From Piscicola geometra (taxonomy: Eukaryota; Annelida; Clitellata; Hirudinida; Piscicolidae), in NCBI GenBank assembly GCA_943735955.1, contig OX030969.1, positions 6,342,935 through 6,406,934 of the forward strand: 64,000 bases of DNA, in the 5' to 3' direction. The translations under genes were made by a program, and so were the position numbers. Numbering within the stretch: the stretch's first letter is position 1; the number at the start of each line of letters is the position of its first letter. This document shows, piece after piece, positions 1 to 43,839 of the stretch. The notes beneath the pieces are model-generated. The model was not told where the DNA came from, ran no database searches, and worked only from the letters and a program-made list of their open reading frames with translations.

Positions 1-1528
1 ATAGATTTTTATATATTTTTTAATAGATTTTTATATATTTTTTAATAGATTTTTATATATTTTTTAATAGATTTTAATAGATTTATATATATTTTTAAAT
101 AGATTTATATATATTTTTTAATAGATTTATATATATTTTTTAATAGATTTTTATATATTTTTTGTTTTATTTTATTAAATTATACAACTATCTTATGTAT
201 ATAATATATTTTTTATAGTTCTTTTTCAATTTTTTAATTTTAAATTTTTGGATTTTTATAAAGTTGTTTTGGTCTACTTTTTGGGCTTTTGATCTACTAA
301 TGAATAATAAATTTTTAAAAACAATATTTCAATTTTTTAAATCTAAATTTATTTGATGTTTATTTAAACAAAGACATCAAATAATATAAAAATTAGACAA
401 AATGCACCCGTCTACACACAAGCTGCCTTGAAGTTGTGGTAATAAATAATATTTGTGATTACTTTCTACTTTGAAGAACTCTTTTTAAAAGGCTAAACAT
501 TGAGTTTTATTGTTTTATGTGCTCGAAAATTCAACTTCAGCATGATAAACGGGTTCTTTGATGAATTGTTGAAGGTTAAAAAAATACAATTTAGAAAAAT
601 AAATAGATAAACTATTTGAAACAATAAAATTGCCATACCCCAAATTAAAGCCATGTCTACCCACTTATTCACCCACCCAACGACTAAACCCCCACCTACC
701 CACCCACCTACACGCCCACCCCCTACCTACCCACCCAAAAACCTCCCCACCAACCCACCCACCTCCCAACCCACCCACCTCCCAACCCACCCACCTATCT
801 ACCCACCCACCCACCCACCAAATCATCACGGCTTATGTTTTCAGAGTTCTCTTATCACAATTACAATAAACTGCGAATGCCTGGCTTCTGCTAACTTCCT
901 TGAGCCTCATTAACCGCATTGCAGACAAATATAGAATGTTTTATGGCTTGAGAGGTTATCAAAGACAATTTATATTCTGATGTAAGAAATGAATTTAAAA
1001 ATACAATTATTTTAATGGAAAAAATAAATTTTGTTGGATGAAAATAATTTAAATTTTTTGAGGTTTAAATCATATAATTCCAATAAAAATCATTTTATAT
1101 TCTTTAAGAAAAAAGACAAAAACTTATTATTTTAAAATCAAAAGCAGCAAGATTTCACAAAAAAATATTAGTTGTTTAAAACCATAAATTCACTTTTCGC
1201 AGACTTGAAAGAGGTACATAAACGAAAGTAGAGAGCGAAAGCACTTTATTTGAGATTTGCGTAATTTAGGAAAGCCATTCATTTTGTCTGGAGCTGTTTT
1301 TGAAAATAAAATGTTGGCATAAAAGAAATATCGGGATCATTATTCACAATATACTATTTAATATTTAATAAATAATATATTTACAATATGACATTATTAT
1401 ATATATTTAACATTTATTTAGTATTTAATATTATATCATCATTATAGCCTATAATTTATAGGCATTGTTATTATAATCTTTTTATAAATCTAAATTATTA
1501 TTAATTCCATTTCTTATTACTTTCACAG
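1..1528. other. AT-rich intron or flank upstream of the first visible fibrillin exon
   Basis: No exon is recognisable here. Positions 1 to about 165 are an AT-rich tandem repeat with a unit of roughly 23 bp built on ATAGATTTTTATATA. Positions 640-820 are a CCCACCTACCCACC-type repeat whose two apparent reading frames are only Pro/Thr/His low complexity. The rest is AT-rich and ends in the acceptor TTTCACAG at 1521-1528. The missing fibrillin N-terminus (signal peptide, FUN domain, EGF1, EGF2) would lie left of the window, so this is probably intron. Confidence 0.6.
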
Positions 1529-32880
<31,352 letters not shown>

Positions 32881-33926
32881 GGGTTGGAATTGGGTAGTGC
32901 TCTGAAATGGTGATGATGATCTTTTAGATGATGGTGCTGATAATGATGTAGATTGGTGATGAGGTATTTAAAAATAGGATTAATGGACATTTTTTCATTT
33001 ATTAGCGAACAAGGGTTTCATTCGTCCATTTCAGCGCTTAGAAAATGCTAGATAATTTTTTCCCTCTTTTAATAATTGAAAAGTAGTCAAACTTTGCTTT
33101 CTTTATCTTTTTCCTGTTGAAATATACAATATTTGTATATAAACATACAATATTTGTATATGAATATACAATATTTGTATATAAATATACAATATTTGTA
33201 TATAAATATTCGATTTGGTAGAGTTTAAAAGCATTAGACGTTTACCTTCAATTTTGTGATTGTATGGGAAGTAGTGGAATAGTTAATTGTATAATCTAGA
33301 ATCAACAATGGTTTTGACACCTGCTTTCTATGAAGTTTATTCACCTATTTTAATTTATTTCTTTAAAGTAATTTTTTCTCTTCAACTCTTAAAGCATTTC
33401 AAAACTTTGTAATCGAAGGTTTTCACAGAATTTCGTGCTCTAATAAACTTTGTTAAACGACTAAGACTTTTTTTAAACAATTTATTGGTTCAAATAAAAC
33501 TTTAGTTCAAAAATTTTCAAAATCGCCCATCCCTACAGCCATTCTTATCTCTGTCTAGAACCCTCTCGTTTCGGAGACTTCCTTGACTGCTTTTTGTGTT
33601 TTTTGAAGCTTAATTTCGGATCGTGAGTTTTAATTTTCACAATTTTATTTAAATTAAATTAATTAATTTAATTTTTCTAATTTTTGATACGAAAATATCA
33701 AAGCGGAACTATGGCCATAATAGCCGGTTCTAAAAATTTGTCAAAACCAATACATTCATAATTATTTACTTCATGAAACAAGAAAATATTTTTCAAATAA
33801 GATTCAATAAAAGCAAAAAAACAAAAAACACGCTTGTTAAATCATGATTAAATACCCTTCAATTTCGTTTCAATGCAACATTTTATGTGATCGTTTTCAT
33901 GTTATTCTTTTACAAAAAGAAGCAAA
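32881..33926. other. Fibrillin 3' region and RhoGDI upstream region
   Basis: No coding exon is seen. Candidate polyadenylation signals AATAAA occur at 33442-33447 and 33493-33498. At about 33120-33205 a 22-bp AT repeat (four copies, ATACAATATTTGTATAT core, self-complementary arms) occurs. The last part is presumably RhoGDI 5' UTR or promoter; no specific promoter element can be defended. Confidence 0.6.
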
Positions 33927-36827
33927 ATGGCTGACAATGTGGATCTGACGCCAGACGAAACCCCAGGCTACCAACCGCCAGTTCAAAAGAGGTGAGTCAT
34001 TGATATGTCAAAGACTATAAATATTGAAAGTAGTAATATTTGATATATAGCGCTTAGTGGATAAAAAAATTTAGTGAAGTTTGAAAATTTTCAATGTTTT
34101 TCTCTCTTTTCTACTGATTAAATCTAAATGTTCAATTTGTCAATCTTTGAAAATTATTCACTACTTTAATTCAATCCGACTCACCTATCCATCCATCCAT
34201 CCATCCATCCATCATCCCCATCCATCCATCCATTGACAGCCTGGAAGCCATCTTGAAGACGGATGAGGAGGATGAATCTCTGAAGAAGTACAAGCAGACG
34301 CTTCTCGGATCCACCGACCCCACCAACCTGGAAATCTGTTCGCTTCTATACTTTTTTTGTATATATTCAAATTTATATGCATATGTTTCATATTTGATTA
34401 TTCTATTTTTCATATAAAAATAGTTTAAATTTAAATTATTAATATTATTAATATTTATTTATTCATACTACTAATATTTTAATTATTCAGATTATCAACC
34501 CCTTTTCCCCTCTCCACCCACCCCTTTATCTCACTACCACACCTCCCTCCCTCCACTCAGTCCCTGACGACCCACGCAGGGTGATTGTGACGAAGCTGGC
34601 CGTCATTTCCGAGGGACGACCAGACATCGAACTGGATTTGACTGGTGGGTGGGTGGGTGGAGGGTGTAATGTGGGGGTGGTGTGTGATGATGATAGTAGT
34701 TATGGTGGGTGGGTAGGTGGGTGGTGGGTGATGATGATAGTAGTTATGGTGGGTGGGTAGGTGGGGGTGGTGGGTGATGATGATAGTAGTTGTGGTGGGT
34801 GGGTGAGTGGGAGTGAGGGTGAGATAGGCGATGAGGATAGTAGTTGTAATCAATGGTACTTGTAGTGGTTGTTATATTGGATGGCGATAGAAGTAGTTAT
34901 AATGGAGGAGATTAGGAGGTGATGAAAGAGAAATGATGGATGGATGGAAGAGTGAGTGGTGGATAGATGAGAAGGATGGATGGGTGGAAGAGTGAAAGAT
35001 GGATAGATGAGAAGGATGGATGGATGGAAGAGTGAGTGGTGGATAGATGAGAAGGATGGCAATGATATTGCAGGTGACCTTGAGAAACTGAAGGAAGAGT
35101 CGTTTGTCATAAAGGAGGGGTGCCAGTACAAGGTCATTTGGTGTCCATTCTTCTTCATTCATCCACCCATCCATCCATCTTTTTCATTTTACTATTTCAC
35201 TCATTCATTCAACATGCTTTCCATCCATCTTGAAATTTTTTCATCTTTCTATCCCACCCATCCACTCATCCATCCATCCATCCCACCCACCCATCCATCC
35301 ACCCACCCATCCACCCATATAATCCAGGTGAAGATCTACTTCTACGTGCAGAGGGAGATTGTACAGGGACTGAAGTATGTGCAGTGCTCTTCCAGGAAGG
35401 GAATCACTGGTGAGGGGGGGGGGGGAGGTGTGGGAGGTGGGAGGGGGTGGAGGCGGGGGGAGGAGGTGGGTTGGAAAGGTAGATTTGGGATGGGATGTAG
35501 AGGCTTTTTCATTTTTTACCACTCATCCTTTTCATTCTTTTCTCACTCACCCTCTTCTCCCAACCCTCACCAACTACCCAAATCCCCTCACCACACATCA
35601 ACCATCCCACCCATCAACCCCTCACCAACTACCTCAACCTACCCATCAACCCCTCACCAACTACCTCAACCCACCCATCAACCCATCAACACCTCACCAA
35701 CCACCCACCCACAGTGGAGAAGAACACATTCATGGTGGGTTCGTACGGACCCAAGAAGGAGCTGCAGTCCTTCACGACGCCCCTCGAAGACGCCCCCGCT
35801 GGCCTCATCTCCCGAGGTTCGTCGTTCCAGGGGGGTGGTTCAGAGGGGATGGGTGGTTCAGAGGGGGTGGTTGGTTTGGAGGGGGTTAGTAGGTAGGGGT
35901 TGGAGGGGGTGTGTTTGGGAGGTTTTCTCTTGCCATCCCACATTATTCGACTATTTTCACACCATCACCATCCATCCATCAGCCATTCTCCCTCCCACAA
36001 CATCCATCTCAATTCACACGTACAATGACACACACCAACACACACGCATGCACACATGCACACCAATGCACACAAACACACAATGACATACGTACAATGA
36101 CACACACACGCACGCACACCAATGCACACAAACACACAATGACATACGTACAATGACACACACACGCACGCACACCAATGCACACAAACACACAATGACA
36201 TACGTACAATGACACACACGCACGCACACCAATGCACACAAACACACAATGACATACGTACAATGACACACACACGCACGCACACCAATGCACACAAACA
36301 CACAATGACATACGTACAATGACACACACGCACGCACACCAATGCACACAAACACACAATGACATACGTACAATGACACACACGCACGCACACTAATGCA
36401 CACAAACACACAATGACATACGTACAATGACACACACACACACGCACACCAATGCACACAAACACACAATGACATACGTAAAATGACACACACACACACG
36501 CACACCAATGCACACAAACACACAATGACATACGTACAATGACACACACACACACGCACACCAATGCACACAAACACACAATGACATACGTACAATGACA
36601 CACACACACACGCACCAATGCACACAAACACACAATGACATACGTACAATGACACACCAACACGCACGCACACCAATGCACACAAACACACCATGACATA
36701 AGTACAATGACACACACACACACACACGCACACAGGCAGCTACAGGATAAAGAGTTTGTTCACGGACGACGACAAGTTCGACCACTTGAAGTGGGAGTGG
36801 AAGTTGGAGATCAAGAAGGAGTGGTGA
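33927..36827 (+). CDS. ARHGDIA: Rho GDP-dissociation inhibitor (RhoGDI), complete, 7 exons
   Basis: RhoGDI is a cytosolic regulator that binds GDP-loaded Rho, Rac and Cdc42, shields their prenyl tails and extracts them from membranes. Exons 33927-33991, 34240-34337, 34561-34644, 35074-35132, 35328-35409, 35715-35816 and 36736-36827 join to 582 nt, 193 aa plus TGA, in one frame. The N-terminal arm has [13 protein letters not shown], the switch-binding helical hairpin of the family. The C-terminal immunoglobulin-like prenyl-binding sandwich shows [39 protein letters not shown] and a [11 protein letters not shown] end. Length is close to human (204 aa). The start is the first ATG of a typical [18 protein letters not shown]-terminus. 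It is the only RhoGDI in the window; subtype (alpha, beta or gamma) cannot be assigned for an invertebrate. Confidence 0.97.
36025..36732 (+). repeat. About 56-bp minisatellite in the last RhoGDI intron
   Basis: About 12 copies of a unit containing AATGACATACGTACAATG, a variable (AC)n CGCACGCAC stretch and ACCAATGCACACAAAC. It ends at the acceptor CACACAG (36735). Reverse-strand frames give only Cys/Val repeats. Confidence 0.92.
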
Positions 36828-37857
36828 AGGGATGGGGAAGGGGGAGATAGGGGGGGGGGGTGAGGGGAGATGGGTGGAGGGATGAGTGAGGGGAGATGGG
36901 TGGGGGGTGAGGATGGGTGGAGGGATGAGTGAGGGGGTGAGGGGAGATGGGTGGAGGGATGTGTGGGGGGGTGAGGCGAGATGGGTGGAGGGAGATAGGG
37001 GGGGGATTCGGGAGGTGGGAGTTTAGTTGGGGAGAGGTGGGGGTTGAAGTATAAGGAGATGTTGATTGGTGGGGAGAGGGAAAGAGAGAGATAATGAAAT
37101 AGAGGGAAGGTTGCTTGCATGCGTATACGCCAGATCAGAGGTATCATCATCATCACCACCATCATCATCACCACCATCACCATTTTCATCACCATCATCA
37201 TCATCACCACCATCATCATCATCATGTTCTCACGGCGATGCATCATGAGGCATCTCCCTTAGAGCGATCACAACTACTTGTCTGCGTGTGATGTTGTTCT
37301 CTGTATCAAATCGAATCATGATCCTGTTTCAATGTGACCACACCAATCATAATTATGGAGATGATAATAATGATAATAATAATGCTGATGATGATGATAA
37401 TAATAATGATGATGATGATGATGATGATAATAATAATGATGATGATGATGATGATAATAATAATAATGATGATGATAATAGTTTAAAACTAACGACTCTT
37501 CCTTATCATTTGCTGTTGTTTTCCATTTTTATTATTCACATTCTTCCTTTTCAAATATCCATAGTGAAATCATGTTGCGTTGGTGATGATAATGATGTGT
37601 TGGTGGTGATAATGATGTGTTGGTGATGATTATTTTTATTCTCATCTCAGAAATTCAGTCTAGATAACTGCTTTTTTATGTTTTTTTTACCTGTAATGTT
37701 TTTCCAATTAGTTTTTTATTTAATTTTTTTTAAATATTCTATTAATAATAAAAATAGAATAAATATAAGTTATTAATTTTATTTTTGTTTTTTTATTTAT
37801 TATGCCATTTTTTAAATTCTTCAAGATGCCACAGAAAGCATCCTAATTAAGATTCTC

Positions 37858-37858
<1 letters not shown>

Positions 37859-37941
<83 letters not shown>
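37859..37941. repeat. (GT)n microsatellite
   Basis: About 40 uninterrupted GT units in intergenic DNA downstream of RhoGDI. Confidence 0.95.
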
Positions 37942-37944
<3 letters not shown>

Positions 37945-38084
37945 ATTTATGCAACTCCGTACTCCCTCAGTTATGTTTTATGATGATGATCTTTCTTGAG
38001 AGCATTGGTGGTGCTGATGATCGTTTTTCTATGGTGATGATGATGATGATGGCTCCATGAAGAGGCATTCACGCTTCTTGGCAG

Positions 38085-38266
38085 GATTGATGATGATGAT
38101 GGTAGTGATGATGATGATGATGATGGTAGTGATGATGATGATGGTAGTGATGATGATGATGATGATGATGGTAGTGATGATGATGATGATGATGGTAGTG
38201 ATGATGATGATGATGGTAGTGATGATGATGATGATGATGATGGTAGTGATGATAATGATGATGTAA
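38085..38266. repeat. (GAT)n with GGTAGT interruptions
   Basis: Runs of GATGATGATGAT broken by GGTAGT about every 20-27 bp, an imperfect higher-order trinucleotide repeat. Confidence 0.9.
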
Positions 38267-40177
38267 CTTCTCTACAGGAGCATCGTGTTTCCGCATACAA
38301 ATGAGTGATGATGATGATGATGTTGAGAATGTTATATGAAAGACTTCACAACTATAATCATCTCTATTCAGTAATTATTTCCAAAAAATTGCTCTATATA
38401 AATTATGCCGCAATTTCAAAGCTGATAAACTTTCTGCTTCTATTTTGATTTATATTTATTTATTTATTTTGAAATTATATATTTATTATTAATATTTTGA
38501 AATTATATATTTCTTATTATTGTGAAATTATATATTTATTATTATTATTTAGAATCATGAATGATCATATTTAGTTTTGCAAAAGCTCAAGTATGCAATT
38601 AGTTTTCCCATTTACCGCTTTTCAAATCATTTATATTAGTTTTCAACTCTATTGAAAATATTTTTTTATTATTATACAAATAATTGTATTTATAAAAGTA
38701 ATTGTAGTTGCATTAGTTTTCAATTAAGTATTTTGGTTTTTAAAGAAATGTTTCAATAATGTTTACCTACAGGTTTCCCATATTCAAGCAAGTTCAAATC
38801 AGCAGCATTTAATGCATTAAATCTTTTATTACCGATTTATTCTAAATATTTATTTTTTGCTTTTTAAATATTTATTTTTTTGTTTTTTAAATATTTATTT
38901 TTGATTTATTCCGAATAGTTAAACTAAATTTGATTCTAGTTAAGTTGAGTAATGTGTTTTGCAAAGACAAAAATTCATTTTCATTAATTTAAATGTTCGC
39001 CTTCGATGTGCCAGTTTTTATTTGTTTACTTTTAACATGCTCCAAATAAATAAAAACATTTTGTTTTTTAATTGTAAAATTCACGGCTCATTAGGTATAA
39101 TAAAACTAGAAATAATTGGGATGAAAGATAATTATTTATATCAATTTCAATATTTTAATTTTACAGATTGAAAATGAATTCACTATGAAAATGAATTGAA
39201 ATTCACTAAAGGCGATAAAAAATATTTAGGCATGACCAATAATAATTTATTATTATTTTTATTGTTTATTATTATTTGTGCATAACAAATTTTGAAGCGA
39301 AAAGATTGTTATGCAAAATAATAATAAACAAGAAAAATAAACATTAAAAAGTTATTGTTATTCGGGCATAACAAGTTGTTTTACAAAAACAAAAAAATTT
39401 AATGTTTGTTATTATTCTTTTTGTTTATTATTTTTTTTGCATAACAATTTTTAGCTTCGAAACTTGTTGTGCAAAATAATAAAAAACATCCGTAAACTAA
39501 TATTGGTTGGGGCATAAAAACTGTTTTACAATAAGAAAAAAACTTTTTTTATTATTCTTTATTATTATCATTTTTAGCTTAAAAATTTGTATGCAAAAAT
39601 AAACATTAAGAAATTATTATTTTTTGTGCATAAATATTTTTTTTACAAATATAGAAAATTCAAAAACTAAAATTGTTAAAACAAAATAATAATAAAACTC
39701 TTTCTTTCTTAAAGTATAAATACCTCAATCTTTATTTGAAACCAAACAAAATTTGAATTCATGAGAATAATAGCATAAATAATTTAAAGCAAGCGTTTAA
39801 CAGATGAATAAAAATTGTAAATGTGTATAACAAAATCTAAAAAACCTTAAAGTAAAAAATATTTTATAAAATAAATTGAATAAAAATATGCAATATGAGG
39901 CTCTAGAATTCACGTGTATGTTCAGCAAGTTTAAAAAAGTTGAGTCTGACACCTAGCGAATCAAATATATATACTGAAAACATATTTTATATTTTAATGG
40001 TAAATATATTTTAAAAGTCTGACACCTAGCGAATGGAATATATATTTTTTTCAAACAATGTTTTTTTTTATAACCGTCTGCACCACCTAAAGCAGCAACA
40101 CAGCCTCACATAGTCTTTCCTGGCCTCTGACAGCAGCATCCTAGGAACATTGGGACCACCTCTGGCGAAATAATTGA

Positions 40178-40232
40178 TAATAACTCTTGAATTTGAATAA
40201 AGAGCGCTAAAGAAATCTATTTGATTGAATAT
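40178..40232 (+). mobile_element. L2-like LINE/SINE 3'-end fragment
   Basis: Contains CTCTTGAATTTGAATAAAGAGCGCTAAAGAAATC split across the motif CTCTTGAATTTGA and AGAGCGCTAAAG, followed by TTTGATTGAAT. It closely matches the tail at 41006-41058. The flanking sequence could belong to the same insertion but I cannot define its 5' end. Confidence 0.6.
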
Positions 40233-40436
40233 CTATTACAAAAGTAATAGTAATAACAATCCTCATCATAACAATCAATCAATCAAATAAAGTTATATAA
40301 TGCATTTCATTAAATAAAAGAACGCTCCGAAATGAATTTGTTAAATAGATAACCATCATCATTATCAGCACCACTTACTTCCATCAACACAGGCATCATA
40401 TCTTCATTTCATCCTGTGTACGTGATGAACGCTTCA

Positions 40437-40491
40437 AGAGTCCCTTCACACCAAGACTCTAGATTCTAAAGTCTTGGTGTGAAGGAACTCT
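40437..40491. other. Near-perfect hairpin, 22-nt arms
   Basis: Two 22-nt arms (left starting AGAGTCCCTTCACACC, right ending GTGAAGGAACTCT) pair with a single mismatch around an 11-nt loop CTAGATTCTAA. It could be a palindromic relic of a mobile element or a small-RNA precursor; the sequence alone does not decide. Confidence 0.55.
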
Positions 40492-40954
40492 AAACTTTAG
40501 AACCCTTTCACGTAGACGGCGAGGTCAGTCACGCTGGCATGTCTTTGCAAACGACTCCAGCAACTCCAAGTCATTCTTTCCCACCATTAGAGAGCAAACG
40601 TAGACCTTTCTAAAATCAAGTTACCCAGTGAAGTCGTATTAGCAAGCAGCTGAGAGAATTCAAAAGAAATACTGTGTTTATGAAGAAGTGCCAAGACCTC
40701 AATTTGAACACCAGTGCACAGCTTGCAAGCACCCACTGGCTACTTACTTCACAAGGCAAATGAGCTCTGCAGATGAAGGACAGACTGTCATAACGAATCT
40801 TCTAAACATGACTGTTTATGTCTATTATCTATTGAAAACTGACGTATTAGACAATTATTACCTAACTTAGATGACCCTTCTTTAAAGTTTTAAGATGTCC
40901 ATATATTTAAAACTCATCACCTCCTTATTTAACTACTTCTATATCATTATTTAC

Positions 40955-41060
40955 TTTTCGTACGGATCTGAAGACATATCTGTTTAACAAATTCATTTAC
41001 CAGCGCTCTTGAATTTGAGGAAAGAGCGCTATAGAAATCGATTTGATTGATTGATTGAAA
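40955..41060 (+). mobile_element. L2-clade LINE 3'-terminal fragment
   Basis: Encodes the remnant TDLKTYLFN of the conserved LINE ORF end (compare RRGLKTYLF in the next element), then GAGCGCTATAGAAATC and (TTGA)n tail TTGATTGATTGATTG. Heavily 5'-truncated. Confidence 0.75.
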
Positions 41061-42945
41061 ATTGTTTCTCTTCTTATCGTACTCTCCTTTTTAATAAACA
41101 CTCTTCGTTTTTAAGAAATTCTATTATCTCTTCCTCCAATTCTAAAAATAGGTGGTCTTCTTTATCTAAACTTTTACATAAAAACTCTCCTCCTCCATCT
41201 TTCTCTCCTGATGACTATCTTGAATTTCTAACTAATAAAATATCTAATATTAGATCTTCGTCTAGTAATAGGCCTACACCATCTTTTACTAAGTTCACTT
41301 CTGAATCATTATCATCCTTTTCTCCTGTCACATTGGACCATCTTACAAATATAATTAATTCTATGTCTCCCACTTCTTGTTCTCTAGATCTTATTCCTAC
41401 AACCCTTTTTAAAGAACTCTCTTCTTTATTCTATCCTATTGTTCTGGATTTGGTTAACTTATCTTTGTCTACATCTAAATTTCCGTCTGCCCTCAAATCT
41501 TCATTTATTATTCCTACAATTAAGAAGCCTTCTCTTGATCCTGCATCCTTATCCAGTTATAGACCTGTATCTAACATTTCCTTTCTTTCTAAGGTCCTTG
41601 AAAAAGTTATTTCTCAACAATTAATTTTCTATCTAGAAAAAAACTCACTTCTTCCTTCCTCTCAATCTGTTTTCCGAATTGGCCACTCCACAGAAACTGC
41701 TTTACTTAAACTCTATAATGACCTTATTTTAACTTCTGATTCTAATGCCTCTTCTCTTCTTTTATGCCTTGACTTTTCAGCTGCTTTTGATACTGTCGAC
41801 CATACTCTTTTATTAAATGTTTTAGACTCTTCCTTTAATATTTCTGGTTCCTCTCTTATCTGGCTTAAATCCTACCTTTCTGAGCGAACTTCCTATGTAT
41901 CAATAGAATCTTCTCGTTCTTCTTCTGTTTCTTTATCTTATGGTGTTCCACAGGGCTCAATTCTTGGTCCCTTACTTTTTATTCTTTATACCTCGGAACT
42001 ACCTAATATTATTTCGTCATCTTCTCTAAACAGTCAAATTTATGCTGACGACTCCTATATTTATACATCTTATACTGACTCTTCTCTTGACCTTACTGTT
42101 GATAAAATAACTCTCTGTCTTCAATCTATAATCTCTTGGGCTTCTTCTATGTTTCTCAAACTTAATCCGGACAAATTTGAACTCATATATTTCAATAAAA
42201 AATCAAATTCTTTACTATCTCTTCCTTCTTTAGTTTTGCCTCCCCCCTCTTCACTCTCTCTAAACCCTTCATCTTCTATTTGTAGCCTTGGTTTTATTTT
42301 TGATTCTAACTTGTCTTTAGCTCCTCAAATTCTATCTATCTCTAAATCTTGCTACTTCCACATTCGTCGTATTAAACAGCTTCTTCCTTTTCTCGATGAT
42401 CCTACCCTACAACTTCTTGTATCTTCTCTAGTTCTGTCCAGGATTGATTATTGCAACTCTCTTTACTATGGTCTCCCTAATACTACTTTGGCTTCTCTAA
42501 ATAAAACCTTCAATTGTGCTGCTCGTCTTGTTGCTCGTGCTCCTAAGTTTTCTCACATTTCTCCTTATCTTCGTTTGTTACATTGGCTACCTTTGAGATC
42601 TAGAGTGACTTTTAAAATATGCCTAAATATGTTTAAAATTCATAACTGTAATGCTCCAATCTATCTTAAAAATCTAATTAAACAACCCCCTAAATCTGGT
42701 CTAAGATCATCCACCTTTAATCGTTCTTTTCGTTTTCCAGTTAAACACTCTTTTGCTAAACGTTCTTTTTCTTACTGTGGTCCTCTTTTATGGAATTCTT
42801 TACCTTCTTCTTTAACTTCAACTAAGTCACTCATAACTTTCCGTCGAGGCCTGAAGACATACTTGTTTGGGACGTGATGGCTGAGCGCTTTTGTTCACTT
42901 AGTAAAGGGCGCTATACAAATTATTAGGGATTGATTGATTGATTG
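41061..42945 (+). mobile_element. L2-clade non-LTR retrotransposon, 5'-truncated, with reverse transcriptase ORF
   Basis: An open frame to the TGA at 42875-42877 (about 600 codons) shows reverse-transcriptase motifs in order: CLDFSAAFDTVDH (motif A), YGVPQGSILGPLLF (motif B), YADDSYIY (catalytic box), then SRIDYCNSLYYGLP, LHWLPLRSR and the terminal RRGLKTYLF typical of L2 and related Jockey-group elements. No endonuclease domain and no ATG precede it, so the copy is 5'-truncated. The 3' end is GGGCGCTATACAAATTATTA plus a GATT repeat. The frame is intact over its whole length, suggesting a young insertion. It starts directly at the TTGA-repeat tail of the preceding fragment. Confidence 0.92.
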
Positions 42946-43839
42946 AAAGAAAGATGGCGACGGAGATGAGCTGTACTTTAATTATCAAAATTTATTTATA
43001 CAAAATATACTACAAATAATTAAAAAAATTAAACATAAGCCTTAAAGAGACTTTTAAATGTTTTAAATAGTTATAATATTTCCATCACCTAAACGGTGTA
43101 AATATCGTATTCTGCAACATAAATGGTCCAGTTATTGGAATAGTGAAAATCTCGTTTAATACTTATTTATATACTTGTATAATTACTTGTTATATCTCTT
43201 AAACTTTTTTAAATCTATTTTTTCATAGACATTCATACATTTAGTTGTCTCAGCAGCTTGGTCCCATGAAAGATGTCTTAAATGTACAATTCATGATTAA
43301 GGGTCGACACACGTGTTCATTCACCTCCTTACATAATAGCAGGATATTCCTGTTTCGTAACATATAGGACGGTCTCGAATAGCTCATTTGCAAGAAGCTA
43401 TATGTAATAATACAGTTTAAAATCATGCATCAGAAAGTTAACAAATGTATGGAATGTATAAATGAATTGAAAGACATATATCTAAGAGTTTAAAACAGTA
43501 TTCAAAACTTACAAAGAATATCAATATATTTGCATTTATAATATATTTTTTTAATTGATAATATAATGTTAATAAATTAATCTCAAAGTAGATTCTACCA
43601 GCTAGCTTAACTTTTAGACAATTTTTCACTGTTAAAAGTCACTTGCTGGTGTTACGCAACTCTTCTATTTTAGATTTTGAAACTTGTTTGATGATTTAGA
43701 AACATTAAAAAAGAATAATTCAGGTGAACTTTGAATTTTAAAAAATTTAAAAATCTAAGATCAACATTTTTAGATTAAAATATTACACCTAAATACTTTA
43801 AATTTGATAAATTTTAATAGAATAGAAGAGGCATTTTAA
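42946..43839. other. AT-rich intergenic sequence upstream of the SLC18B1-like gene
   Basis: No coding or RNA feature is seen. The sequence is AT-rich without strong repeats. The last part should hold the promoter and 5' UTR of the transporter gene, but no defined element can be named. Confidence 0.55.

Larger units (their letters stand above)
36828..40170. other. RhoGDI 3' region and AT-rich intergenic DNA with microsatellites
   Basis: No gene is recognisable. It holds GGTGGAGGGATGAGTGAGGGG repeats (36840-37020), CATCAC trinucleotides (37140-37225), GAT/AAT runs (37360-37480), a (GT)n tract (37859-37941) and a GAT repeat (38085-38265). Then comes AT-rich sequence with imperfect inverted repeats around GCATAACAA (about 39280-39620). 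The motif GTCTGACACCTAGCGAAT occurs twice (39944 and 40016), about 72 bp apart. Confidence 0.6.

Noticed and set aside
35965..36785. Cys/Val-rich reverse-strand frames of up to 250 residues
   Set aside because: They are the complement of the CA-rich minisatellite in a RhoGDI intron and have no independent coding signal.
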